6,587 nucleotides of DNA from an uncultured Klebsiella sp. (GTDB lineage Bacteria > Pseudomonadota > Gammaproteobacteria > Enterobacterales > Enterobacteriaceae). Below, piece by piece: positions 1 to 6,574 of this stretch. A program made the position numbers and the translations under genes. The notes beneath the pieces are model-generated. The model was not told where the DNA came from. It did no database searches and worked only from the letters and a program-made list of their open reading frames with translations. The DNA lies in contig CABUCP010000183.1 in assembly GCA_902490055.1 (NCBI GenBank), positions 1 through 6,587 on the forward strand, written 5' to 3'. The first letter of the stretch is position 1, and every line of letters starts with the position of its first letter.

Positions 1-1
1 A

Positions 2-142
<141 letters not shown>

Positions 143-173
143 TCTCGATTGATGGTTGTTGCGTTTTAACAAT

Positions 174-207
174 TGCAGGCCAGGCCGCTTCTGCGGGCTG
201 GCCTGCA
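174..207. terminator. Hairpin between convergent cynS and lysR, likely bidirectional terminator
   Basis: Arms 174-188 and 193-207 pair as a 10-bp outer stem (TGCAGGCCAG with CTGGCCTGCA), one G-G mismatch (184/197) and a 4-bp inner stem (CCGC with GCGG) around a TTCT loop. It begins 31 bases after the cynS stop and ends 5 bases before the lysR stop, so it can serve both genes. Neither side has a clean U-tract, so the evidence is stem strength and position. Confidence 0.75.
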
Positions 208-212
208 TGGAT

Positions 213-1139
213 TCAATCGCCGAAAACGGTTCGCAAATGCGTACTAAACGCTTCAACCGCTCTGGATACGCGCGGCGTATAGGGACGCACCACAAAGAGA
301 TGATCGGCGAACACCTCCACCGGCCGCCACTGCGTTAACACTTCCTGCAACTGTCCGTTATCAATCGCTTCTCGGGCGCTGAAATCCGGTAATAATGCTA
401 TTCCCAGGCCCGCTCTGGCGGCGTCGCGCAGCGACTCGCTGTTGTTGGTGGCGAACGGTCCTTGTACATCGACGCTGATACGCTGCGTTGGGTCGGCGCA
501 GGCGGTAAACGTCCACAATGGGCGCTGTGCGCCCCGGGGGTAGGTCAGGCACTGATGCTGGCGTAAGCATTCGGGTGATTCAGGGAGGCCGAAACGGCGA
601 AGGTACGCAGGAGCCGCTACCACCAGGGTGTGAGTTTTGCATAACGGCCAGGCAACATGGGTCTCGGGTAAGGCTTCGCGGCGGCAGTGGCGAATCGCCA
701 GGTCAAAACCCTCGCTGGCCAGAGATACCAGACGATCGGTGACTTCCAGTTGCAGCTGAAACTGCGGGTGCTGGTGGAGAAAAGGAGTGAGCACGGGTAC
801 CAGTTGCTGGCGTGCAAACGCGACCGGCGCCGTCAGGCGTAGCGTGCCGCGCAGCGGCCCATCGGCGTCGCAGGCGCTGGTAAAGGTGTCGCGCAACTGG
901 GTAAAGGGCGCGGTGAGTTCCGCAACCAGCCGCAGACCGTCCTCGCTCAGGCTTACGCTGCGGGTGGTGCGGTGTACCAGGGCCTTGCCGGTGATGCGCT
1001 CCAGTTCACTGATTTTTTGACTGATGGCCGATTTGCTGACCGCCAGTTTTTCTGCGGCGCGAGTATAGCTTTTTTGTTCTTCCAGTACCGTTAACCAGTA
1101 CAAATGGGTCCAATAGATCTCCGGGCGTAACTCATTCAT
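213..1139 (-). CDS. LysR-family transcriptional regulator (CrgA/DmlR-like subgroup)
   Basis: This 308-aa protein has the usual LysR-type length and layout. The N-terminal winged helix-turn-helix spans about residues 12-70, with YTRAAEKLAVSKSAISQKIS and ELERITGKALVHRTTR followed by LSEDG. The effector-binding domain starts near residue 95 with LRGTLRLTAPVAFARQQLVP, and has FDLAIRHCR in the middle and AGLGIALLPDF near the end. These match the CrgA/DmlR-type branch rather than CynR, which differs in sequence, so this is unlikely to be the cyanase regulator despite lying beside cynS. The start at 1137-1139 gives a normal N-terminus and has a GGTGA-like ribosome site 9 bases upstream. The gene is divergent from the tautomerase-family gene, the usual position of a LysR regulator relative to its target. 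Its effector is unknown; a small organic acid handled by the tautomerase is a guess. Confidence 0.92.
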   Translation of the reverse strand: MNELRPEIYWTHLYWLTVLEEQKSYTRAAEKLAVSKSAISQKISELERITGKALVHRTTRSVSLSEDGLRLVAELTAPFTQLRDTFTSACDADGPLRGTLRLTAPVAFARQQLVPVLTPFLHQHPQFQLQLEVTDRLVSLASEGFDLAIRHCRREALPETHVAWPLCKTHTLVVAAPAYLRRFGLPESPECLRQHQCLTYPRGAQRPLWTFTACADPTQRISVDVQGPFATNNSESLRDAARAGLGIALLPDFSAREAIDNGQLQEVLTQWRPVEVFADHLFVVRPYTPRVSRAVEAFSTHLRTVFGD

Positions 1140-1143
1140 ATCG

Positions 1144-1165
1144 ATTGTTCACCAGTGAAAACAAT
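1144..1165. promoter_or_regulatory. Possible LysR-type binding site next to the lysR start
   Basis: An inverted repeat TTCAC-CA-GTGAA (1148-1159) is nested between ATTGTT (1144-1149) and AACAAT (1160-1165). It lies 5 to 26 bases upstream of the lysR start, and a good -10-like hexamer on the - strand (TATAGT, 1173-1178) lies just beyond it, though with no convincing -35. The position would suit autorepression. This rests on symmetry and position only. Confidence 0.35.
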
Positions 1166-1219
1166 GAATTCAACTATAGCGGTTTTTGCCGGTCGGCGTA
1201 TTGGTTAGCATCGTGATGA

Positions 1220-1236
1220 ATCGCTAATTCAGCGAT
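1220..1236. promoter_or_regulatory. Inverted repeat upstream of the tautomerase gene
   Basis: ATCGCT (1220-1225) and AGCGAT (1231-1236) form a perfect 6-bp inverted repeat around AATTC. It ends 6 bases before the AAGGAG ribosome site (1243-1248), which is itself 8 bases from the ATG at 1257. It could be an operator or a small 5'-leader hairpin. No convincing + strand -35/-10 pair was found near it. Confidence 0.3.
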
Positions 1237-1256
1237 GATCATAAGGAGCGCCTGCC

Positions 1257-1646
1257 ATGCCATTACTGACATTTGACCTGATTGAAGGTCGTACCGAAGC
1301 CGAAATCCGCACCCTGTTGGATGCGGCGCACCGCGCTGTGCTGCACGCATTTAACGTGCCGCAACGCGATCGCTACCAGATTGTTCATGAAAACAAACCC
1401 TATCAGATGGTGATTGAGGATACGGGGCTGGGACTCACGCGCAGCCATAAGATGGTTGTGGTGCGGGTATTTACCAGCCCGAGGAGCGAACAACAGAAAC
1501 AGCTGTTCTACGCCACGCTGTTGGCGGAATTACAGACCCACTGCGGCCTGAGCGGCGACGATCTGCTGGTCTCGATCATCAGCAATGAAAAGGGGGACTG
1601 GAGCTTCGGCAATGGCGTGGCGCAATACATGACGGGGGAACTTTAA
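1257..1646 (+). CDS. Tautomerase-superfamily protein, malonate semialdehyde decarboxylase-like
   Basis: The protein is 129 aa and begins MPLLTFDLIEGRT. After loss of Met this exposes the Pro1 that is the catalytic residue of the tautomerase superfamily. Length and sequence fit the malonate semialdehyde decarboxylase (MSAD) type, with DRYQIV, IEDTGLGLTR, RSEQQKQLFY, CGLSGDDLLVS and DWSFGNG in order. Numbering from Pro1 puts Asp at 37, Arg at 75, Trp at 114 and Phe at 116, as I recall for MSAD, but position 73, Arg in MSAD, is Ser here. Decarboxylation of malonate semialdehyde is therefore not assured; a related tautomerase or hydratase activity is possible. The enzyme should be cytoplasmic, since no signal peptide is seen. 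A strong AAGGAG site 8 bases upstream supports the start. It stands alone, divergent from a LysR regulator and convergent with scrR, so its natural substrate cannot be read from its neighbours. Confidence 0.88.
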   Translation: MPLLTFDLIEGRTEAEIRTLLDAAHRAVLHAFNVPQRDRYQIVHENKPYQMVIEDTGLGLTRSHKMVVVRVFTSPRSEQQKQLFYATLLAELQTHCGLSGDDLLVSIISNEKGDWSFGNGVAQYMTGEL

Positions 1647-1650
1647 TACG

Positions 1651-1679
1651 ACCACCCCGCCTCTACGAGGCGGGGTGGT
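1651..1679. terminator. Hairpin shared by the tautomerase gene and scrR, overlapping the scrR 3' end
   Basis: ACCACCCCGCCT (1651-1662) pairs perfectly with AGGCGGGGTGGT (1668-1679), and C1663/G1667 can extend the stem to 13 bp. It starts 4 bases after the tautomerase stop. On the other strand the right arm lies inside scrR's last codons, with the scrR stop (1663-1665) in the loop. U-tracts are weak on both sides, so efficiency is uncertain. Confidence 0.75.
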
Positions 1680-2676
1680 AGCGCATTTGCAGCGTCGCTG
1701 GCAAAAAACGCTGCAGCGACTGCGGCGTTTGACCGTCAATCAGCTGGCTGAGCAGATCGTAGCAGTGCCAGGCCAGCTGGCGGTTATCCTGTTGAATGGT
1801 ATCAATGCGCAGCGACAGCGAATCATAAAGATAGTGATCGTCAAAGCTGGCTAAATGAATTCCTGAGTCCAACAGGTTATGCTGGCTCATATAGCGCAAC
1901 ACCCCTTCAAGCAGGCCGCAGGCGGCGGTAAATAGGGCCTTCGGCGGCCGCCCGAGGCGAGCGCACAGCGCGGCGAACATCTCATAGCCGGAGCTGGGAT
2001 GATAGTTACCGTTTATTACCCATTCCGGACGCAGCTCAACGCCTGCCTGCGCTAACCCCTGGCTAAAACCGGCCAGGCGATCGCGCGATGGCGATAGCCG
2101 CGGCTGGCCGCCGAGAAACCAAAACTCATCCGGGTGTTGCCCGGCGATGCGGGAAATCAGCTCTGCCGTCGGAGTCAGCGAATCAGTCATCACCAGCGGC
2201 AGGGCGCTATCGCCAGGGTTGCGGTCAAACAGCACTACCGGTAGCTGCTGGCTGAGCTTCAGATAGTCGGCATCGCTGTGCATGCAGGAAGCAACAATCA
2301 GGCCGTCAACCTGACGGGCTATCATGTTATTGACCACCATCGTTTCCTGACCCGGGTTCTCATCGCTGCAGGAGATAAGCAGCTGTACGCCGGCCTCGCG
2401 GCACAGCGTTTCCAGCTCGTGAGAGAAAACGGCAAAACCATAGTTGGTGATTTCCGGAACCACCAGCCCGATAGTGTGGCTGCGGTTATCACCCAGCGAA
2501 CGGGCGTGAATACTCGGCTGATAGTGCTGCTCGCGGGCAATCGCCAGCACCCGCTCGCGGGTCTCCAGCGCCACGCGCATCTCTTTGCCGCGACCGTTCA
2601 GCACCAGGCTGGCGGTGGCTTTGGAGACGCCAGCCAGTTCGGCGATATCTTTTATAGTAATGCGTTTGGTTTTCAT
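1663..2676 (-). CDS. scrR: ScrR, LacI-family repressor of the sucrose regulon
   Basis: The protein is 337 aa from the start at 2674-2676 ([18 protein letters not shown]). A further in-frame ATG at 2719-2721 would add 15 residues with no family support and would overlap the end of scrB, so I prefer the inner start. The DNA-binding helix-turn-helix is at residues 7-27 ([21 protein letters not shown]), and the hinge region reads [11 protein letters not shown]. The periplasmic-binding-like effector domain follows, with [32 protein letters not shown] and [13 protein letters not shown]. The sequence closely resembles Klebsiella ScrR, whose inducer is fructose or fructose-1-phosphate. It would bind the TAAACCGGTTTA sites before scrK and scrA. 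It lies 29 bases after scrB and can be read from the scrAB transcript. The ribosome site is weak, which fits low repressor levels. The last codons form one arm of a terminator hairpin. Confidence 0.94.
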   Translation of the reverse strand: MKTKRITIKDIAELAGVSKATASLVLNGRGKEMRVALETRERVLAIAREQHYQPSIHARSLGDNRSHTIGLVVPEITNYGFAVFSHELETLCREAGVQLLISCSDENPGQETMVVNNMIARQVDGLIVASCMHSDADYLKLSQQLPVVLFDRNPGDSALPLVMTDSLTPTAELISRIAGQHPDEFWFLGGQPRLSPSRDRLAGFSQGLAQAGVELRPEWVINGNYHPSSGYEMFAALCARLGRPPKALFTAACGLLEGVLRYMSQHNLLDSGIHLASFDDHYLYDSLSLRIDTIQQDNRQLAWHCYDLLSQLIDGQTPQSLQRFLPATLQMRYHPAS

Positions 2677-2705
2677 CACGAGCCAGGCGCCTGAAAGCAA
2701 AACGC

Positions 2706-4106
2706 TTATTCTACCATGCATGGCCGCAGCGGCCAGCAGCAGAATGCGCCCGGCGTCGCGCCGCTGAAGACCAGTTCCCCAGGATAGTCTGCGAAGAAGC
2801 GGCTACTCATCACGCCAGCGCCGTGGTTAATAAAGATCTCAACGCTGGAACGATCGATAAGGATCTGCAGGCGGCGCGCTTCACCGCGCCAGTAACGATA
2901 ATCCCTCTCGCCATTGAGTAAACTGCAACGCCCGAGACGCAGCCCCTGACTGTCGACGTTAAGCTGCAGCGCGCCGGCAATGTCCAGCGTTAAGCTATCG
3001 CCCGCGGCCACCTCGAAAATAAGCTCCATCGGCGCCAGCGTGAGCGGTTGTCGCGACCAGCCTTGCGCCTCGCCGCGTAGCGCCGCCAGTTCGCGCAGCG
3101 GATTTTGGTATAACGTACCGTGGCGCCAGCTGAGCTCCCGCAGGCAGGTCATCTGGTGGAGCCAGCCGCGGCTGAGCGTTGGCTGATGCATCTCTTCACC
3201 GTCTGGAACCCCCATCCAGCCGACCAGCAGGCGGCGGCCATCGGCAGCCAGCGTGGTTTGCGGCGCGTAAAACTCGAAACCGCTATCCAGTTCCTGCAGC
3301 GCGCCATGGCAAAACGTTGCCTGGGCATAGTCAAAATCGCCATGTGTCCACGCCGCGGGATAGGTGTTGAGAAAACGCTGCGCTTCGCGCGGCAGCCCCT
3401 GCGGGCAGCACAGAAGAATATGCCGATCGGCGAGTGGGAAAAGATCGGGGCATTCCCACATATAGCCGCCGTCGCTCAGGCCGTTAAGCCCGCTGCCGGC
3501 AATCTCGCCATGATTAATCCACTGCTTTAAGTCAAAGGAGCTGAAGAGTAATACCTTTCCGCGGTCAGCCAGATCGCGCGCGCCGAGCACCATGTACCAG
3601 CGATCGCCATGGCGCCAGACTTTAGGATCGCGCACGTGGCCGCTGTAGCCTTCCGGCAAAGCGAGCACCGGCCCTTTTTTGCTAAAGGTGCCATCGGGGT
3701 TTTGCGTCGCCAGGCACTGCCAGGCAGTACGACCGCCGTCGCCAAATTTTACGTTCCCGGTGTAGCACAGCGTCAGCTCTCCGTCATTATCTACCGCGCT
3801 GCCGGAATAGCAGCCGTTGCGGTCATACTCCTGCTCCGGCAGCAGGGCGATAGGTTCATGTCGCCAATGCAATAAATCTTCCGAACTCCAGTGTCCCCAC
3901 CCTTTATAGCGATGATCGCAGGCGAGGGGATTCCACTGATAAAACAGATGATAGCGACCGGCAAAATAGATAAAGCCGTTCGGGTCGTTCAACAGCCCGC
4001 ATACCGGAGCCAGATGCCACTGCGGATAGTGGTCATCGCCCAGCACATGCGGCTGGTGGCGCATGACGGCCTGTAGAATCGTGGGTAGAGCGTCAGGTTG
4101 CGACAT
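2706..4106 (-). CDS. scrB: ScrB, sucrose-6-phosphate hydrolase (invertase, GH32)
   Basis: This 466-aa cytoplasmic enzyme hydrolyses sucrose-6-phosphate, the product of ScrA, to glucose-6-phosphate and fructose. All three glycoside hydrolase family 32 blocks are present. The nucleophile is Asp41 in GLLNDPNG, followed by FYQWNP. The transition-state stabiliser is Asp160 in HVRDPKVW. The acid/base is Glu218 in MWECPDLF. The five-bladed propeller covers about residues 28-340 and the C-terminal beta-sandwich about 360-460, with the family motif [10 protein letters not shown]. Length matches enteric ScrB. The start codon (4104-4106) overlaps the scrA stop in a TAATG arrangement, with a GGAT-type ribosome site inside the end of scrA, so translation is probably coupled. 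scrR follows after 29 bases. No key residue is missing. Confidence 0.96.
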   Translation of the reverse strand: MSQPDALPTILQAVMRHQPHVLGDDHYPQWHLAPVCGLLNDPNGFIYFAGRYHLFYQWNPLACDHRYKGWGHWSSEDLLHWRHEPIALLPEQEYDRNGCYSGSAVDNDGELTLCYTGNVKFGDGGRTAWQCLATQNPDGTFSKKGPVLALPEGYSGHVRDPKVWRHGDRWYMVLGARDLADRGKVLLFSSFDLKQWINHGEIAGSGLNGLSDGGYMWECPDLFPLADRHILLCCPQGLPREAQRFLNTYPAAWTHGDFDYAQATFCHGALQELDSGFEFYAPQTTLAADGRRLLVGWMGVPDGEEMHQPTLSRGWLHQMTCLRELSWRHGTLYQNPLRELAALRGEAQGWSRQPLTLAPMELIFEVAAGDSLTLDIAGALQLNVDSQGLRLGRCSLLNGERDYRYWRGEARRLQILIDRSSVEIFINHGAGVMSSRFFADYPGELVFSGATPGAFCCWPLRPCMVE

Positions 4107-5476
4107 TATTCAGGATCCGTTTTGTATTTGAGCGTCAGTGACACAGTAAAGGCCACCACAAAGGCGATAGCCAGGCCGATGATGTAGTTCAGTAGTGAAC
4201 TCGCCTGCACGATAGCCATGCCGGGGATGGCCGTCAGGCCAACGGCAGTCATATAGACGTGCATCGATACGACCCAGGCGCCGCCCGCCGCGCCGCCAAC
4301 CAGTGCGGCGATAAACGGCTTCACGTAGCGCAGGTTGATACCGAAAATCGCCGCTTCGGTGATGCCCAGCATCGCCGAGAAGGCGGACGGTAGGGCAATG
4401 GCTTTAACTTTCGCGTCTTTGGTTTTAAACCATACCGCAAAACAGGCGCCGCCCTGGGCAATGTTAGCCATCGCCCAGATAGGCAGTAAGAAGTTGACGC
4501 CAATAGAGGGATTGCCCAGCAGCCCGGCTTCGATGGCATGGAAGCTGTGATGGATGCCGGTGATAACGATAACTGAATATAAGCCGCCGAACAGAAGCCC
4601 GGCCAGCCATCCGGCGTGGGCGATAAGAGTGCTGAGAATCAGGGAGATGCCGTCGCCGAGGGCGCGACCGGCCGGACCGATAAGCAACAGGGCGACAAAA
4701 CCGGAGATAATGACCGTCAGGAACGGCGTGAGGATCAGATCCAGCGCGTCAGGAATAACGCGGCGTAGCTGCTTCTCGAGCAGGCTCATAAACCATACTG
4801 CCAACAGGACCGGAAATACCGTGCCCTGATAGCCGATCATTGCGACTTCCAGCCCAAAGAAGTTCATGGTGTGGAAACCCGAAGCCACGCCCCAGGCGTT
4901 GGTTAACGCCGGATGGGTGAGAATACCGCCAAGCGTTGCGCCAAGGTATGGATTGCCGCCAAATTCGCGGGCGGCGGTAAAGCCTATCAGGATCGGTAGA
5001 ATGATAAAGGCCGCCGAGCTGCACATATCGAGCATCAGATAGAGGGCGTTGCCCGGATCGACCCAACCGTAGGTTTTCACCATCCCCAACAGGCCCATTA
5101 GCAGGCCGGAGGCGACAATAGCCGGGATTATCGGCACAAAGATGTTCGACAGTAAGCGGGCTATCCGCTGCAACGGATTGAGCTTTTTCGCCGCCAGGTC
5201 GGCGGCCTCTGACTTGCTTGACTCGCTGATACCGGCGGCCTGAATAAAGGCGGTATAGACCTTATTGACGACGCCGGTACCGAAGATGATTTGCATCTGC
5301 CCGGCGTTGCGAAAGCAGCCTTTTACGCCGTCGATTTTGCCTATTGCCTGCTGGTCGGCTAACGTGTCATCTACCAGAACCAGCCGTAGACGGGTTGCAC
5401 AGTGCGCGGCGCTGGCAATATTTTCCTTACCGCCGAGCAGCGGCAGCAGCGCGCGAGAAATCTTTTCAAAATCCAT
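4106..5476 (-). CDS. scrA: ScrA, sucrose-specific PTS permease EIIBC
   Basis: This 456-aa inner-membrane protein takes up sucrose and phosphorylates it to sucrose-6-phosphate. The EIIB domain is at residues 1-85, with the phosphorylated cysteine Cys26 in AAHCATRLRL and the GCFRNAGQMQIIFG segment at 53-66. A hydrophilic linker (about 82-105) leads to the EIIC domain (about 107-450), which has roughly ten hydrophobic segments. It carries TGIHHSFHAIEAGLLGNP (306-323) and the substrate-site motif GITEAAIFGINLRYVKPF (371-388). There is no EIIA domain, so phosphate is expected from the glucose EIIA (Crr), as known for enteric ScrA. An AGAGGG ribosome site (5481-5486) stands 4 bases before the ATG. 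The gene is preceded directly by an operator-like site and not by the porin gene scrY found there in the standard scr operon, and it overlaps scrB by one base. Confidence 0.96.
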   Translation of the reverse strand: MDFEKISRALLPLLGGKENIASAAHCATRLRLVLVDDTLADQQAIGKIDGVKGCFRNAGQMQIIFGTGVVNKVYTAFIQAAGISESSKSEAADLAAKKLNPLQRIARLLSNIFVPIIPAIVASGLLMGLLGMVKTYGWVDPGNALYLMLDMCSSAAFIILPILIGFTAAREFGGNPYLGATLGGILTHPALTNAWGVASGFHTMNFFGLEVAMIGYQGTVFPVLLAVWFMSLLEKQLRRVIPDALDLILTPFLTVIISGFVALLLIGPAGRALGDGISLILSTLIAHAGWLAGLLFGGLYSVIVITGIHHSFHAIEAGLLGNPSIGVNFLLPIWAMANIAQGGACFAVWFKTKDAKVKAIALPSAFSAMLGITEAAIFGINLRYVKPFIAALVGGAAGGAWVVSMHVYMTAVGLTAIPGMAIVQASSLLNYIIGLAIAFVVAFTVSLTLKYKTDPE

Positions 5477-5480
5477 AAAG

Positions 5481-5486
5481 CCCTCT
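5481..5486 (-). promoter_or_regulatory. Ribosome binding site of scrA
   Basis: AGAGGG on the - strand, 4 bases before the ATG at 5474-5476. It supports this start and shows that scrA has its own initiation signal after a leader of up to about 90 nt. Confidence 0.6.
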
Positions 5487-5566
5487 GAATTGTTATGTTG
5501 TTATCAATAGATATCAGGGCAGCTATTTTCTGCCGATAGTTTGCTGAACAGGCAACTGCTAATTTT

Positions 5567-5580
5567 GCTAAAACGGTTTA
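5567..5580. promoter_or_regulatory. ScrR operator of scrA (imperfect palindrome)
   Basis: TAAAACGGTTTA (5569-5580) differs by one base from the perfect core TAAACCGGTTTA found before scrK, and is flanked by GC at 5567-5568, as the scrK site is on one side. It lies 27 bases after the scrK stop and 92 bases before the scrA ATG. A second TGCTAA (5557-5562) repeats the TGCTAA at 5566-5571 with a 9-bp shift. The 131-bp scrK-scrA gap presumably holds the scrAB promoter, but I could not assign a convincing -35/-10 pair or CRP site. Enteric scr genes are known to be repressed by ScrR; its use of this exact site is inferred from similarity. Confidence 0.7.
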
Positions 5581-5607
5581 ATCAATAATTGTTCGGTTTG
5601 GCGAAGT

Positions 5608-6531
5608 TTAGAACTGTCGATTCAGGTCAGCCTGATAGGGCAGAGCGGTCATCGCCCCTTTGGCGGTGGTGGCCAGGGCGCCGCAGGTTTGCGCCAGGGC
5701 GAGGATGGGCTCAAGCGACGCGACATCAGCAGGGAACCCGTGTGCGGCGAGGCTGGCCAGCAGCCCGGCGACAAAAGCATCCCCCGCGCCGGTGGTGTCG
5801 ACGCTGACCACCGGGCGGGCCGGGAAGTGAATGGTCCGCTGCTGAAATGCTGCCAGCACCCCGGCTTTCCCCTGGGTTACCAGCAACAGCTTTGGCTGGA
5901 AACGGTCGTAAAGCTGCGCCATGCCGCTGGCGATATCTTCAGTACCGCTAATAAAGGCTAATTCTTCCTCCGACAGCTTCACCACATCGGCCAGCGACAA
6001 CGCGCGTTGCAGACAATGATGAAGCAACTGCGGGTCCTGCCACAGATCGGTACGGATATTGGGGTCGAAGCTGACGCTGCCGCCGGCGCGTGTAATTTGT
6101 GCCATCGCCTCGAAGGTCGTACTACGGCTGGGTTCGGCGCTGAGCGCGATAGAGCAGACGTGCAGCCACTGTCCGGCAGTGAAAACCGGTAAATCTTCTG
6201 CTTGTAAAAAGAGGTCGGCGCTCGGGCGGACCATAAAGGTAAAGGTGCGTTCGCCGTGTTCATCAAGCGCGACCACGACCGTTGAAGTGCGTTGCCCGGC
6301 ATCCGTGCTCAGGTAGTGGGCATCAACATTTTCCTGCTGCAGCGTCTGGCGCATAAAGCGACCAAAGGGATCGTCGCCCACCCGGCCGATAAATCCGCTT
6401 TTGCCGCCGAGACGCGCTATACCGACCGCCACGTTGGCCGGGGCGCCGCCCGGACACTGCAGTAAGCGACCTTCGCCGTCGGGCAGTAGATCGACCACCG
6501 CATCCCCCAGTACCCATACTTTATTATTCAT
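5608..6531 (-). CDS. scrK: ScrK, ATP-dependent fructokinase (PfkB family)
   Basis: This 307-aa cytoplasmic sugar kinase phosphorylates the fructose freed by ScrB to fructose-6-phosphate using ATP. The ribokinase/PfkB fold is shown by GDAVVDLLPDG at the N-terminus, the first signature PGGAPANVAVGIARLGG (27-43) with FIGRVGDDPFG after it, FDPNIR (155-160) and KLSEEE (185-190). The second signature DTTGAGDAFVAG (245-256) contains the catalytic base Asp251 and the GAGD anion hole. Length equals the usual enteric ScrK. The start at 6529-6531 is supported by an AGGTGA ribosome site 7 bases upstream and an ScrR-type operator before that. It is the first scr gene in the direction of transcription. No terminator is evident between it and scrA, so some transcripts may continue into scrA. 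PfkB kinases vary in substrate; fructose is assigned from context and sequence. Confidence 0.95.
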   Translation of the reverse strand: MNNKVWVLGDAVVDLLPDGEGRLLQCPGGAPANVAVGIARLGGKSGFIGRVGDDPFGRFMRQTLQQENVDAHYLSTDAGQRTSTVVVALDEHGERTFTFMVRPSADLFLQAEDLPVFTAGQWLHVCSIALSAEPSRSTTFEAMAQITRAGGSVSFDPNIRTDLWQDPQLLHHCLQRALSLADVVKLSEEELAFISGTEDIASGMAQLYDRFQPKLLLVTQGKAGVLAAFQQRTIHFPARPVVSVDTTGAGDAFVAGLLASLAAHGFPADVASLEPILALAQTCGALATTAKGAMTALPYQADLNRQF

Positions 6532-6541
6532 TCTGATATCA

Positions 6542-6547
6542 CCTGTA
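6542..6547 (-). promoter_or_regulatory. Ribosome binding site of scrK
   Basis: AGGTGA on the - strand, 10 to 15 bases upstream of the A of the scrK ATG region counted from the site's far end, leaving a normal 7-10 base spacer. It supports the MNNKVWVLGD start. Confidence 0.55.
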
Positions 6548-6548
6548 A

Positions 6549-6574
6549 GCTAAACTTTGTTAAACCGGTTTAGC
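6549..6574. promoter_or_regulatory. ScrR operator of scrK: perfect palindrome plus an extra half-site
   Basis: The 12-bp core TAAACCGGTTTA (6561-6572) is a perfect palindrome, typical of LacI-family operators with a central CG. An additional half-site GCTAAAC (6549-6555) mirrors GTTTAGC (6568-6574), so three half-sites lie within 26 bp, 18 to 43 bases upstream of scrK. The match to the site before scrA supports a common repressor, most likely ScrR. The scrK promoter may run past the window edge and was not assigned. Confidence 0.75.

Noticed and set aside
213..1139. Calling the LysR gene cynR because it adjoins cynS
   Set aside because: It is convergent with cynS across a strong hairpin, its sequence is of the CrgA/DmlR type and unlike CynR, and it is divergent from the tautomerase gene.
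1709..1718. Palindrome CGCTGCAGCG as an operator
   Set aside because: It lies inside the scrR coding sequence, encodes ordinary residues and matches no site elsewhere in the window.
2278..2694. A 138-codon open frame on the + strand opposite scrR
   Set aside because: It lies wholly antisense to a well-conserved gene, resembles no known family and lacks a clear ribosome site; it is a by-product of GC-rich codon use.
3120..3530. A 136-codon open frame on the + strand opposite scrB
   Set aside because: It is antisense to the conserved catalytic region of scrB and shows no domain or motif.
4749..5066. A 105-codon frame on the - strand inside scrA
   Set aside because: It is an alternative frame of scrA, which is intact and has the family motifs throughout.
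5531..5560. Hairpin between scrK and scrA as a scrK terminator
   Set aside because: AGTTTGCT and AGGCAACT pair at only 6 of 8 positions with a short loop and no U-tract; too weak to call.
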